Shown here: positions 24,993 through 33,807 of the stretch, in pieces
Position numbering within the stretch: the first letter of the stretch is position 1
How the letters are laid out: each line of letters starts with the position of its first letter
Notes under the pieces: model-generated
Database searches by the model: none
What the model was told of the DNA's origin: nothing
What the model saw: only the letters and a program-made list of their open reading frames with translations
From: Pseudomonas fuscovaginae SE-1
GTDB taxonomy: Bacteria; Pseudomonadota; Gammaproteobacteria; Pseudomonadales; Pseudomonadaceae
DNA: 51,417 nucleotides
Assembly (NCBI RefSeq): GCF_000364705.1
Contig: NZ_AQOH01000127.1
Coordinates: 1-51,417 of the forward strand
Direction of reading: 5' to 3'
Position numbers and translations under genes: made by a program

Positions 24993-26480
24993 TCAGTTGG
25001 CGTCGATCCAGATGGTCTTCAGCTCGGTGTACTGGTCGTGCGCCCACTGGGACTTGTCGCGACCGCCGAAACCGGACTGCTTGTAGCCACCGAACGGCGT
25101 CGAGGCATCGCCTTCGCCGAAGGTGTTGACGGTGACGATACCGGCACGGATTTCCCGCGACAGGCGCAGCGCGTTGCGCAGGCTGCCGGTGTAGGCCGAG
25201 GCGGCCAGGCCGTAGAGGGTGTCGTTGGCGAGCTCGATCGCCTGGTCGAGGGTCTTGAACGAGGTCACGCTCAGTACCGGGCCGAACACCTCTTCACGAA
25301 ACAGGGCGTTGTCGGATGGCACGTTGTCGACCACGGTCGGCTCGACGAAGCCGTCGGCAGCCTTGCCACCGAAGAGGATCGACAGCTTGTCGCCGGCGGC
25401 CTGTTCGATGTAGCTGCGCACTTTCTCGAAATGCGATTTGCTGACCAGCGAACCCAGGCGGTTGGCCGGGTCCAGCGGGTCGCCCAGGCTCCAGTCGCGC
25501 AGTTGCACGCCGATGCGCTCGAGCAGGGCGTCCTTGATGTTTTCGTGGACGATCAGGCGCGAGGAGGCCGAGCAGTTCTCGCCCATGTTCCAGAAGGCGC
25601 CGTTGACCACGTGACGGGCCACGCGATCCAGGTCCTCGACGTCGTCCATGACCACGGCCGGGTTCTTGCCACCCAGCTCCAGCACGATGCGCTTGAGGTT
25701 GGACTCGGCGGCGTATTGCAGGAACAGGCGACCGGTGTCGGTCGAGCCGGTGAAGCTGACCATGCTCACGTCGTCATGACGGCCCAGGGGCTCGCCGACT
25801 TCCTTGCCACCGCCAGGCACCACGTTGAACACGCCGGCCGGGATGCCGGCCTGGTGCGCCAGTTCGGCCACGCGCAGGGCGGTCAGGGTGGTTTCCTTGG
25901 CCGGCTTGACCACGATCGAGCAACCGGCGGCCAGGGACGGGCCGATCTTCCAGGCCAGCATCAGCAATGGGAAGTTCCACGGCAGCACCAGGCCGACCAC
26001 GCCGATCGGCTCGCGCACGACCAGGGTCAGGGCACCGGAACCGGTCGGGGCGGTGGCGTCGTAGATCTTGTCGATCAGTTCGGCGTGCCAGCGCAGGGTG
26101 TGGATGGTCTCCGGTACGTCGGTGGCCTGGCACTCGCCCACCGGCTTGCCGCTGTCCAGGCTTTCCAGCACGGCCAGCTCGTGGGCGTTGTCTTCCAGCA
26201 GTTGGGCGAAGCGCAGCAGCACGTGCTTGCGCTCACCCGGCGAGAGCAGATGCCAGCGACCGTCGTCGAAGGCTTCCTTGGCCGCGGCCACGGCCACGTC
26301 GACGTCGCTGCTGTCGCAGGCGCTGATCTTCGCCAGCAACTGGCCGGTGGCCGGGTTGAAGGTGTCGAAGGTCCGGCCGCCCAGGGCGTCGCGGAATTCA
26401 CCGCCGATGTAGGCCTGGGTCGGAAATTTCAGGTTGGCGGCAATCGCCGCGTATTCGTCTTTGCTCAGTACGTCGGCCAT
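24993..26480 (-). CDS. NAD(P)-dependent aldehyde dehydrogenase (PuuC-like)
   Basis: 495 residues. PWNFPLLMLAWKIGPSLAAG, KPAKETTLTAL, FTGSTDTGR, general-base Glu in LELGGKNP and catalytic Cys303 in GENCSASSR are all present. The N-terminal LKFPTQAYIGGEF and overall pattern resemble gamma-glutamyl-aminobutyraldehyde dehydrogenase. It is the distal gene of the oxidoreductase-MFS-DapA-ALDH operon, starting 4 bases after the DapA-family stop. In a hydroxyproline-type pathway it would oxidise 2-oxoglutarate semialdehyde to 2-oxoglutarate; in an amine pathway, the amino-aldehyde made by the FAD oxidase. The sequence cannot decide between these. Confidence 0.9.
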   Translation of the reverse strand: MADVLSKDEYAAIAANLKFPTQAYIGGEFRDALGGRTFDTFNPATGQLLAKISACDSSDVDVAVAAAKEAFDDGRWHLLSPGERKHVLLRFAQLLEDNAHELAVLESLDSGKPVGECQATDVPETIHTLRWHAELIDKIYDATAPTGSGALTLVVREPIGVVGLVLPWNFPLLMLAWKIGPSLAAGCSIVVKPAKETTLTALRVAELAHQAGIPAGVFNVVPGGGKEVGEPLGRHDDVSMVSFTGSTDTGRLFLQYAAESNLKRIVLELGGKNPAVVMDDVEDLDRVARHVVNGAFWNMGENCSASSRLIVHENIKDALLERIGVQLRDWSLGDPLDPANRLGSLVSKSHFEKVRSYIEQAAGDKLSILFGGKAADGFVEPTVVDNVPSDNALFREEVFGPVLSVTSFKTLDQAIELANDTLYGLAASAYTGSLRNALRLSREIRAGIVTVNTFGEGDASTPFGGYKQSGFGGRDKSQWAHDQYTELKTIWIDAN

Positions 26481-26484
26481 CTGC

Positions 26485-27384
26485 TTAGGCTCCCTTGATT
26501 GCGGCGACTTTGGCCTTGAGGGTCTTGATGATTTCCTGCAGGGCGGCTTGCTCCTGCTCGTCCAGGCCGCTCAGCGGCGCGCGCACGCCACCGGTGACCA
26601 GGCCGTTGAGGGCCACGCCGTGTTTGATCGACTGGACGAACTTGCCGCCTTCGAGGAAGTCCATCAGCGGCATCATCGCGGCCATGATCTTGCGGCCCTT
26701 GGCGAAGTCGCCTTCGAGCACGCAGGCTTCGTACAGGGCGATGTGTTCGGCCGGGATGAAGTTGGAGCCGGCGCAGACCCAGCTGCGCGCGCCCCAGGCG
26801 AAGAATTCCAGGGCCTGGTCGTCCCAGCCGCAGGACAGGGCGATGTGTGGGTAGCGCTCGGCGAAGTGGTGGAGACGGGCGATGTCGCCGGAGCTTTCCT
26901 TGATGGCGGCGATGTTGCGGCTGCCGCTCACGGCTTCGAAGAACTCGGGGCCCATGTCGACGCTCATGCGGCCCGGGTAGTTGTAGAGCATGATCGGCAG
27001 GCCGGCGGCGCGGTCGACCGCCAGCACGTGGTTGGCGATTTCCTGCTGGGTCGGCAGTGCGTAGGGTGGCGAACCGACCAGGATGGCGTCGACCTTGGCC
27101 GCCTTGGCGGCTTCGGCGTAGGCGACCGACTCCTCGGTGCGGATGGCGCCGGTACCGATCACCAGCGGGGTGCGGCCGTTGATCACCTCGGCGGCCAGGC
27201 GGGTCAGGTCCAGGCGCTCCTGGAGGCTGTGAGCGTAGTACTCGCCGGTCGAGCCACCGATGATGATGCCGTGGACCTTCTGCTCGATCAGGTATTCCAG
27301 GACCTGGGCGAAGGCGTCGGTGTCGATGGAGCCGTCAGCGGCCAGGGGGGTGATGGCGGGGGTAAAGATACCGTCGAAGTTCAT
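26485..27384 (-). CDS. DapA-family (dihydrodipicolinate synthase/N-acetylneuraminate lyase superfamily) enzyme
   Basis: 299 residues from ATG 27384, placed 7 bases from GGAG; a second ATG directly before it (27387) is nearly equivalent. The Schiff-base Lys is K162 (AAIKESSGD), the proton-relay Tyr is Y134 (MLYNYPGR), and the carboxylate-binding loop is GGSTGEYYAH (45-ish). Class I aldolase-fold lyases or dehydratases act on 2-keto acids. Relatives include pyrroline-4-hydroxy-2-carboxylate deaminase of hydroxyproline catabolism and 5-dehydro-4-deoxyglucarate dehydratase; either would yield 2-oxoglutarate semialdehyde for the adjoining ALDH. That shared product is the best functional hint. Confidence 0.87.
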   Translation of the reverse strand: MNFDGIFTPAITPLAADGSIDTDAFAQVLEYLIEQKVHGIIIGGSTGEYYAHSLQERLDLTRLAAEVINGRTPLVIGTGAIRTEESVAYAEAAKAAKVDAILVGSPPYALPTQQEIANHVLAVDRAAGLPIMLYNYPGRMSVDMGPEFFEAVSGSRNIAAIKESSGDIARLHHFAERYPHIALSCGWDDQALEFFAWGARSWVCAGSNFIPAEHIALYEACVLEGDFAKGRKIMAAMMPLMDFLEGGKFVQSIKHGVALNGLVTGGVRAPLSGLDEQEQAALQEIIKTLKAKVAAIKGA

Positions 27385-27469
27385 CATTGTTCTCCAGAGA
27401 AACAAGGGTCGGGTGGCGCTGCCGGCGAACGGGGTGCTGGCGGCGCCGGTACTACGGGTTTCAAGGCAG

Positions 27470-28798
27470 TCAGGTCAGCGAAGCGGCTTGTTGCAGGTTC
27501 AGCGAGCGGGTTTCCGGGGCCAGGCCCCAAGAGAAGGCCAGGCCGACGAAAGTGACGATGGCGGCGGCGTACATGGTCTGTTCGATACCGATGCTGTCCA
27601 GGGCCGCCGGTACCAGCCAGGTGCCGATCGCGGCGCCGACGCGCGACATCGAGGTGCCGACGCCCACGGCCTGGGCACGGATCTCGGTGGGGAAAATTTC
27701 GTTCGGGTACACCAGTTGCAGCACCTGGGCACCGCCGATGAACAGCGCGTAGGCGCCGAACAGGGTGAGGATCACCAGGCCCGAAGCGTTGTGCGAGGCG
27801 CCCAGGGCGAGCAGGGCCAGGCCGGACCAGAAGAAGCTGTGGATCAGCATCCGGCGACGACCCAGGCCGTTGATCAGGCGGGTGGCGACGATGCAGCCGA
27901 CCACGAACAGCAGGGTGATCGCCACCGAGCCGACCGAGGCCAGGGTGCCGTCCAGGTTGAGCGCGCGCAGCACTTGCGGGGCGAAGGCGTATACGGCGAA
28001 CACCGGAATCACCGAGCAGGTCCAGAACATGGTGACGAACAGCATGCGTTTGCCGTAGCCCGAGTGCAGCAGGCTCAAGATCGAGACTTTGCGCTCGGCC
28101 GGTTCTTCCGGCAGGTTGGCCAGCGAGTACGAAGGGCCGAACACCTGCTGGATGATCGCTTCGGCTTCCTGGGCACGACCTTTCTTGAGCAACCAGCGGG
28201 GCGACTCGGGGGTGCCCAGGCGTACCAGGAACAGCAGGGCGCCAATCACCGCGGCACTGGCCAGAACCAGGCGCCAGGCATCGGGGCCGGCGACGTGGAT
28301 CAGCAACTCACCCACCAGGTAGGCGAAGGCGGCACCGGCGAACCAGAGGATGGTCAGCGTCGCCAGGCGTGGACCGCGATACTTGCGCGGCAGGAATTCC
28401 ACCAGCAGAGCGGTGGCGACCGGGTATTCGATGCCGATGGCGACTCCCAGCAGCAGGCGGGCGATGAAGATCTCTTCACCGGATTGGGCCCAGAGCTGGG
28501 CCAGCGAGCAGAGGATGAACAGGGTCGGGCCGACGAAGAAGATGCGCTGACGACCGAAGCGATCAGTCAGCCAGCCGCCGACGAAACCGCCGAAGAAGAT
28601 CCCGATCAGCGCCGAAGCGGCGATCAGTCCTTGCCAGAAGGCATTGAGGCTCAGGGCGGCGGCCATGTGCACCATGGCCACGCCGACGATGCTCAGTACG
28701 TAGCCGTCGACGAAGGAGCCGCCGCCCGAGCGGACGGTCAGGCGCTGGTGAAAGCGGTTGAGGGGGGCGTCTTCGATCGAGTGATTGTTGTTTTTCAT
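27470..28798 (-). CDS. MFS transporter (sugar-porter/MHS type)
   Basis: 442 residues with 12 predicted membrane segments. GGWLTDRFGRQRIF (loop 2-3), LLLGVAIGIEYPVATALLVEFLP, and the duplicated loop NGLGRRRML mark a sugar-porter-like or metabolite:H+ symporter. PESPRWLL before the central loop is a sugar-porter signature. GGAGA lies just before the ATG. It sits between the oxidoreductase and DapA-family genes and probably gives a second uptake or an efflux route for the same substrate family. Confidence 0.85.
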   Translation of the reverse strand: MKNNNHSIEDAPLNRFHQRLTVRSGGGSFVDGYVLSIVGVAMVHMAAALSLNAFWQGLIAASALIGIFFGGFVGGWLTDRFGRQRIFFVGPTLFILCSLAQLWAQSGEEIFIARLLLGVAIGIEYPVATALLVEFLPRKYRGPRLATLTILWFAGAAFAYLVGELLIHVAGPDAWRLVLASAAVIGALLFLVRLGTPESPRWLLKKGRAQEAEAIIQQVFGPSYSLANLPEEPAERKVSILSLLHSGYGKRMLFVTMFWTCSVIPVFAVYAFAPQVLRALNLDGTLASVGSVAITLLFVVGCIVATRLINGLGRRRMLIHSFFWSGLALLALGASHNASGLVILTLFGAYALFIGGAQVLQLVYPNEIFPTEIRAQAVGVGTSMSRVGAAIGTWLVPAALDSIGIEQTMYAAAIVTFVGLAFSWGLAPETRSLNLQQAASLT

Positions 28799-28922
28799 AT
28801 TGTCTCCACGTGTTGATCGTTCGTGGCTTCCGGCCTGATGCGGACGGGGCCGGGCCGCACCGCGATATCCGGGGAGGGTCGCGGCAAATCGTTCAGGAGG
28901 CCGTCTGGAGCGGGCCCTGTTT

Positions 28923-30242
28923 TCAGCTCTCCGCGCCGGCGCGGTACTGACCCCAGCGCAGGTTCATGTTCACGCCCATCGACAGGAACGGTTGTGGCGG
29001 GTTGGCGCAAGGACCCGGGGCCTTGAGCAGGAACCGGGTGAGTTCGTCTTCCTGGCCGCTGAGCCAATCGCCCAGCAGCTTGCCGGTGGCGCTGCCGCGG
29101 GTGACGCCCAGGCCGTTGCAACCCAGGGCGCCATAGACGTTGGGTGCCAGTTGGCCGAAGAAGCCGTTGTGGTTGCGGGTCATCGCCAGGGCGCCGCCCC
29201 AGGTGTATTCGAAATCCACGTTCGGCAGCATCGGGAAGCGCCGGGCGTAGGAGGCGCGATGACGTTCGATGAAGCGTTCCAGGTAGCGCTCCCGGGCGCG
29301 GCCGTCCGGGTTGAAGCTGAAGCTGTTGCGGATCAGCAGACGCTGGTCCGGGGTGCGGCGCACGGTGGTGCCGAACGGATCGGCGGGGATGATGCCCCAG
29401 TACGGATCGCCGCCCAGGCGCGTCTGTTCTTCGTCGGTGAGCGGGCGGGTGATGCTGGCGTAGGTGAAGATCGGCAGCATGCGGCCCTTGAGGAAACCGA
29501 AGTGCATGCCGAAGGCGTTGTTGGCCAGGACCAGGCGGTCGGCCTCGATGCTGCCGTTGGCATGCTTGAGGACGATACGCGGGCTGTACCCGACTTCGAG
29601 GATTGGCGTGTGTTCGTATAGGCTGACGTTGCCGGGCAGGGTGTCGGCCAGGCCCTTGACCAGGGCCGACGGCTGGATCAGCGCGGTGCCGGGGGTGAAC
29701 AGCGCCTGGCGGTAGAAGCCAGTGCCGACCCGCTGGCGCAGGGCCTCGGCACCGACCATCTCGCACGGCTCGCCGAGCTTCTCCAGGCCACGCCGGTAGG
29801 CGTCGAGCACGGCCATGCCGCGATCCTCGACGGCGGCCTGGTACTTGCCGCAGAAGGTCATCTGGCAGTCGATGCCGTAGGTGTCGACCAGTTGCTTGAG
29901 GTAGCGCTGGCCGGACAGATTCAGCTTGAGCACGGTCTTGGCGGTGTCGATGTCGCCGATGTAGTCCTCGGCGCCGATGTCGTGGGGCAGGTCGATGGCG
30001 AAACCGGCGTTACGCCCGGAGGGGCCGAAGCCGACCTCCTGCGCTTCCACCAGAATCACTTCGTCATCCGGATGACCCAGCGCCAACTGGCGAGCGGCGG
30101 CCAGGCCGGTGAACCCGGCGCCGACCACCACCCAGCGCGCCTTGGAGTGGCCGGTATGCGCGGGGCGGGCCTGGCGCTTCTGGCTGAGGTGATACCAACC
30201 GCAGGTCTTGTCGTCGGCTGGAAGGGAACTGATCTGTACCAT
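28923..30242 (-). CDS. FAD-dependent amine/D-amino-acid oxidoreductase (DAO family, PuuB/OrdL-like)
   Basis: 439 residues from ATG 30242; an in-frame ATG at 30269 is an alternative, and neither has a strong ribosome site. The Rossmann FAD motif is VVVGAGFTGLAAARQLA, then a flavin loop GFGPSGRNAGFA, and a C-terminal DAO segment FEYTWGGALAMTRNHNGFFG and GCNGLGVTRGSATGKLLGDWLSG. The short leader with CGWYHLS is found in PuuB-type gamma-glutamylputrescine oxidases. It would oxidise a secondary or primary amine, or a D-imino acid such as cis-4-hydroxy-D-proline. First gene of the leftward operon, divergent from the GntR regulator. Confidence 0.86.
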   Translation of the reverse strand: MVQISSLPADDKTCGWYHLSQKRQARPAHTGHSKARWVVVGAGFTGLAAARQLALGHPDDEVILVEAQEVGFGPSGRNAGFAIDLPHDIGAEDYIGDIDTAKTVLKLNLSGQRYLKQLVDTYGIDCQMTFCGKYQAAVEDRGMAVLDAYRRGLEKLGEPCEMVGAEALRQRVGTGFYRQALFTPGTALIQPSALVKGLADTLPGNVSLYEHTPILEVGYSPRIVLKHANGSIEADRLVLANNAFGMHFGFLKGRMLPIFTYASITRPLTDEEQTRLGGDPYWGIIPADPFGTTVRRTPDQRLLIRNSFSFNPDGRARERYLERFIERHRASYARRFPMLPNVDFEYTWGGALAMTRNHNGFFGQLAPNVYGALGCNGLGVTRGSATGKLLGDWLSGQEDELTRFLLKAPGPCANPPQPFLSMGVNMNLRWGQYRAGAES

Positions 30243-30306
30243 GGGCACCGCTCTTTTGTTATTTGACATCACCCGTGGGCGATACGGATCGTCACGGAAA
30301 ACTTGA

Positions 30307-30316
30307 TGTATACATG
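30307..30316. promoter_or_regulatory. GntR-type operator, oxidoreductase side
   Basis: Perfect 10-bp palindrome ATGTATACAT, about 65-75 bases upstream of the oxidoreductase start. FCD-type GntR repressors commonly bind short GTATAC-centred palindromes. Confidence 0.5.
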
Positions 30317-30603
30317 TTGTATCCATAAATATGCGGCAGGTTGTCGCGGCTGTCGAGTGCCGTTGGGCCTGCTCGTGAGCAAAGTGCTGCAAATGTCGTT
30401 GGCAGGCGATGGGATGTCGCAGGCAAACTGATCGACCTGGACGACGTGCCGGGAAACCGGCTGAAGAGGGCAGGCACGTCTCGGAAATCGGTGTTTATCG
30501 ATTTCCGACAGACTCATACTTAAAACCGACTATTTCCCGTATGACGAATTTCGGTTAACTAATTGATTTAAAACGTAAAAATCTAAATCCATCTTGTGTT
30601 CGT

Positions 30604-30615
30604 TGTGTATACACA
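30604..30615. promoter_or_regulatory. GntR-type operator, regulator side
   Basis: Perfect 12-bp palindrome TGTGTATACACA, about 95-105 bases upstream of the GntR GTG start. Shares the TGTATACA core with the site at 30307, suggesting one regulator binds both and controls both directions. Confidence 0.55.
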
Positions 30616-30708
30616 GTGAATTCAATGGATTGACCACGCCCGAGTTGCGTGGGAGTCTGTTCTCAACCACGGTGCCATCACTGGCATCCAGAACACCGGA
30701 GGTTCCTG

Positions 30709-31401
30709 GTGAAAAGTGGCAAAACTGGGCTTTACGAAGACCTGAAGCGGCAGATCCTGACGATGGAGCTCGATCCAGACCAGGTTCTGGACGAGGTCAC
30801 CTTGAGTGAGCGCTACGGTCTTTCTCGCACCCCGGTTCGAGAAGTGTTTCGGCGCCTGGAAGGTGAGGGCTACCTGGATATCCGCGAGAACCGTGGAACC
30901 CGGGTGATCCCGATGAACCATTCGACGCTGCGTAATTTTTTCCTGGTAGCACCGATGATCTACGCTGCCATAGGGCGTCTGGCGGTGCAGAACTTCACAC
31001 CGGCGCAGTTGGAGGAGCTCAAACAGACCCAGCAGCGTTTTCGGCGGGCCTCGGTGGAAAGAAATCCCCTGGCTCTGGCATTGGAGAACAATCGCTTTCA
31101 CGAAATCATGGGTGAAATGGCCGGCAACCCGTACCTGAAGCCGAGCCTGTCACGGTTGTTGATCGATCACGCACGGATCGGCCACACGTTCTACCGGCCG
31201 CGTGATCAGGACATGGAGCAACGCCTGGATCTATCGGTGGAACACCACGATGAGTTCATCGAGGCGATCGCCAGGCACGATGAAAACCGGGTGGTGGACC
31301 TGGTGTTCGAACACTGGGAGCTGTCGCGAGCGAACATGCAGCTGTTCATTGCCCCGCAGGCGCTGAAGGCTGACTCGCTGGTGGAGGGCCCCTTGAGTTA
31401 A
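30709..31401 (+). CDS. GntR-family regulator (FCD/FadR subfamily)
   Basis: 230 residues from GTG 30709, preceded by GGAGG at 6 bases; the longer frame from 30649 has no such site. The N-terminal winged helix reads LYEDLKRQILTMELDPDQVLDEVTLSERYGLSRTPVREVFRRLEGEGYLDI. The FCD domain keeps metal-type His residues in NRFHEIMG, EHHDEFIEAI and FEHWELSR. It likely senses a carboxylic or amino acid intermediate and controls the two divergent units on either side. Confidence 0.9.
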   Translation: MKSGKTGLYEDLKRQILTMELDPDQVLDEVTLSERYGLSRTPVREVFRRLEGEGYLDIRENRGTRVIPMNHSTLRNFFLVAPMIYAAIGRLAVQNFTPAQLEELKQTQQRFRRASVERNPLALALENNRFHEIMGEMAGNPYLKPSLSRLLIDHARIGHTFYRPRDQDMEQRLDLSVEHHDEFIEAIARHDENRVVDLVFEHWELSRANMQLFIAPQALKADSLVEGPLS

Positions 31402-31765
31402 ACGTTGGCGTGTTGTGTGTCGAGGTTCGAAGGTATGACTGCACCGGTCGCCGTGGCGTGGTACGGGCCAACCCTCGAGGGCGACACCTGCCATTCCCCG
31501 GCTGCTGGTACAGGGCCGGTCTATCCGCGAGGACACAGGCTCCCCGAATACGGTCAGGGTCTTTTCAATATTCCTGAATAACAGCGTCAACGCTGACCTT
31601 GTACAGAACTTCCGGCAGAAGCTTTTGCCGGGAATGGGTTGCCACGCGCCGTAAAAGAGGGTTCAGACACTCACATCGACAATAAAAACAAACATCAAAA
31701 GTCCAACAAAAATAGCAAGTGCTTGTTCTGCCGTTTCAAAAAAACAACCAATTCGGGGAACCACC
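31402..31765. other. Intergenic region upstream of the ABC importer operon
   Basis: About 364 bases. An imperfect hairpin CCGGCA/TGCCGG lies at about 31611-31631, and an A-rich segment at 31678-31750 precedes the binding-protein ATG with GGGGAA as ribosome site. No GTATAC site was found here. Nothing coding is evident. Confidence 0.5.
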
Positions 31766-32617
31766 ATGAAGATGTTTAAGCAAGCGTTCTGTGCCCTGAC
31801 TCTGGCCGCTGCAGTTGTTTTGCCGACCCACGCCGAAGAAAAAACCATCACCATGGGCACCTTGTCCTGGGAAGATCTGACACCAATTACCGGTATTACC
31901 AAGAAAGTGCTGGAAGATCAGGGCTATACCGTCAAGGTCACGCAGTTTTCCGAGTGGGGCATCGCCTACGCGGCATTGGGCAAGGGTGATGTGCAGATTC
32001 TCGCCTCGCAGATCGACTATGCCGCCAACGACTACTGGAACAAGAACAAGAACCGGCTCGAGAAGATCTCGCCGGTCTCCTACGGCCTCTACCAGGCCAT
32101 CGCCGTCCCCAACTACGTGACGATCAACTCCCTGGAGGAACTCAATGCCAATGCCGACAAGTTCGGCGGCAAGATCGTCGGTATCGAACCCGGTTCGGGC
32201 CTGATGAGCGATGCGGCCAATGCGGTCAAGGCCTATGGCCTCAAGCTCAACCTGCTCGAAGGCAGTACCGCGGCGATGACCGCCGCGCTCAAGGCCGCCG
32301 TGGACCGCAAGGAGTGGATCGCCGTAGCGATCTGGGATCCGTCCTGGATGACCCAGAAGTTCGACGTGAAATTCCTCGCCGACCCGAAAGGCATCTTCCC
32401 GCCACCGCAAGGCTACTACTGGATCGGCCAGAAGGGCTTCAGCGCCGCCAACCCGCGTGCGCGTGAAGTGATTGCCAGCGTTTATGTACCGCTGGCCGAC
32501 ATCAAGGCGATCAACGGTGAAGTCAAGGACGGCAAGAGCATGGACGAAGCGATCAAGAACTGGACCGACAGTCACGCCGACTTGCTCAAACGCTGGGAAA
32601 ACATCAAGAAAGACTGA
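31766..32617 (+). CDS. Periplasmic glycine-betaine/proline-type ABC substrate-binding protein
   Basis: 283 residues with a Sec signal peptide (cleavage after PTHA at about residue 23). The mature part fits the OpuAC/ProX-like family: ITMGTLSWEDLTPITGITKKVLED, VKVTQFSEWGIAYAALGKGDVQILAS and VGIEPGSGLMSDA, with several Trp/Tyr available for an aromatic cation-pi box. Such proteins capture quaternary ammonium compounds (betaines, choline, carnitine) or proline. It heads an importer operon (binding protein, ATPase, two permeases). Confidence 0.88.
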   Translation: MKMFKQAFCALTLAAAVVLPTHAEEKTITMGTLSWEDLTPITGITKKVLEDQGYTVKVTQFSEWGIAYAALGKGDVQILASQIDYAANDYWNKNKNRLEKISPVSYGLYQAIAVPNYVTINSLEELNANADKFGGKIVGIEPGSGLMSDAANAVKAYGLKLNLLEGSTAAMTAALKAAVDRKEWIAVAIWDPSWMTQKFDVKFLADPKGIFPPPQGYYWIGQKGFSAANPRAREVIASVYVPLADIKAINGEVKDGKSMDEAIKNWTDSHADLLKRWENIKKD

Positions 32618-32692
32618 TGGTCTTCGCACTTGCAGCTGCCGAACTTGAATGCATTACAGGCCTGAACTTTCAAAAGGCCGGACGGGATTGAT

Positions 32693-33805
32693 ATGAGTAC
32701 GCAAACAGTAGACGCCCAAGAAGTACTGGTGAGTTGCCAGTCTGTCTGGAAAGTATTTGGCGAGCGCTCCGAAGAGGCGATGCGCGCGGTCATTGAAAAG
32801 GGGCTCTCGAAGAAACAGATACTGCATGACTACAGTTGTGTCGTGGGCGTATCGGACGTCAATCTGGAAGTGCACCGTGGTGAGATTTTCTGCATCATGG
32901 GCCTGTCCGGCAGCGGCAAGTCGACCTTGATCCGCCTGTTGAACAAACTCATCACGCCCAGTGCCGGCAAGGTGCTGGTCAAGGGGCGTGAACTCAATTC
33001 GCTCAATGCCCAGCAACTGCGCGACATGCGTGCCAGGCACATCGGCATGGTGTTCCAGAGCGTGGCCCTGCTGCCACACCGCACGGTGCTGGAAAACACC
33101 GCCTTTGGCCTTGAGGTACAGGGCGTACCCAAGGCCGAACGGCTGAAAGTGGCCGAACGGGCGTTGGCCAAGGTCAGCCTCGGCGACTGGGCCAACCGCT
33201 ACCCCAACGAACTCTCCGGCGGCATGCAGCAGCGTGTCGGCCTGGCCCGCGCCATCACCGCGGACCCTGAAGTGATCCTGATGGACGAACCGTTCAGCGC
33301 GCTCGATCCGCTGATCCGCCGCCAGTTGCAGGACGAATTCCGTCAGTTGACCAAGGAGCTGGGCAAGTCGGCGGTGTTCATCACCCACGACCTGGAAGAG
33401 GCGATCCGCATCGGCGACCGCATCGCGATCATGAAGGACGGCATGATCATCCAGGTCGGTACGGCCGAGGACATCGTGCTCAACCCGGCCGATGACTACG
33501 TGGCCGAATTCGTTGCCGGCATCTCGCGCCTGCACCTGGTCAAGGCGCACTCGATCATGGCCCCGCTGGCGGTGTTCCAGCAGGCCCATCCCGGGGTCGA
33601 TGTGTCGCGCCTGGTCCAGGTCGCCTCGGATGCCGACCTCGATCACATCATCGGCCTGGCGACCCAGTCCGATCGCGATGCGCTGGCGGTGGTCCAGGCC
33701 GGCGTGGTGGTCGGGGGGATCACCATCCGTGACCTGTTGCGCGGTGTGCAGGGCATCGCCAACGAACACGCCGAGGCGGCCGGCGAACAGCGGGAGAGGG
33801 CGTGA
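32693..33805 (+). CDS. Glycine-betaine/proline-type ABC transporter ATP-binding protein
   Basis: 370 residues. Walker A GLSGSGKST at about residue 70, Q-loop MVFQSVALLPHRTV, signature LSGGMQQRVGLARA, Walker B VILMDEPFSALDPL, switch His in VFITHDLEEA, then a degenerate CBS-like C-terminal region (GVVVGGITIRDLLRGVQG) as in ProV. ProV-type ATPases use that part to sense ionic strength; only the second CBS-like element is obvious here. It energises the two linked permeases. Confidence 0.9.
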   Translation: MSTQTVDAQEVLVSCQSVWKVFGERSEEAMRAVIEKGLSKKQILHDYSCVVGVSDVNLEVHRGEIFCIMGLSGSGKSTLIRLLNKLITPSAGKVLVKGRELNSLNAQQLRDMRARHIGMVFQSVALLPHRTVLENTAFGLEVQGVPKAERLKVAERALAKVSLGDWANRYPNELSGGMQQRVGLARAITADPEVILMDEPFSALDPLIRRQLQDEFRQLTKELGKSAVFITHDLEEAIRIGDRIAIMKDGMIIQVGTAEDIVLNPADDYVAEFVAGISRLHLVKAHSIMAPLAVFQQAHPGVDVSRLVQVASDADLDHIIGLATQSDRDALAVVQAGVVVGGITIRDLLRGVQGIANEHAEAAGEQRERA

Positions 33806-33807
33806 TC

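Larger units (their letters stand above)
30243..30708. other. Divergent promoter region between FAD oxidoreductase and GntR gene
   Basis: About 466 bases with no credible gene. It holds two GTATAC palindromes (30307-30316 and 30604-30615) and an A/T-rich stretch at about 30525-30620 that should carry the rightward promoter of the regulator. No clear -35/-10 can be assigned with confidence. Confidence 0.6.
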
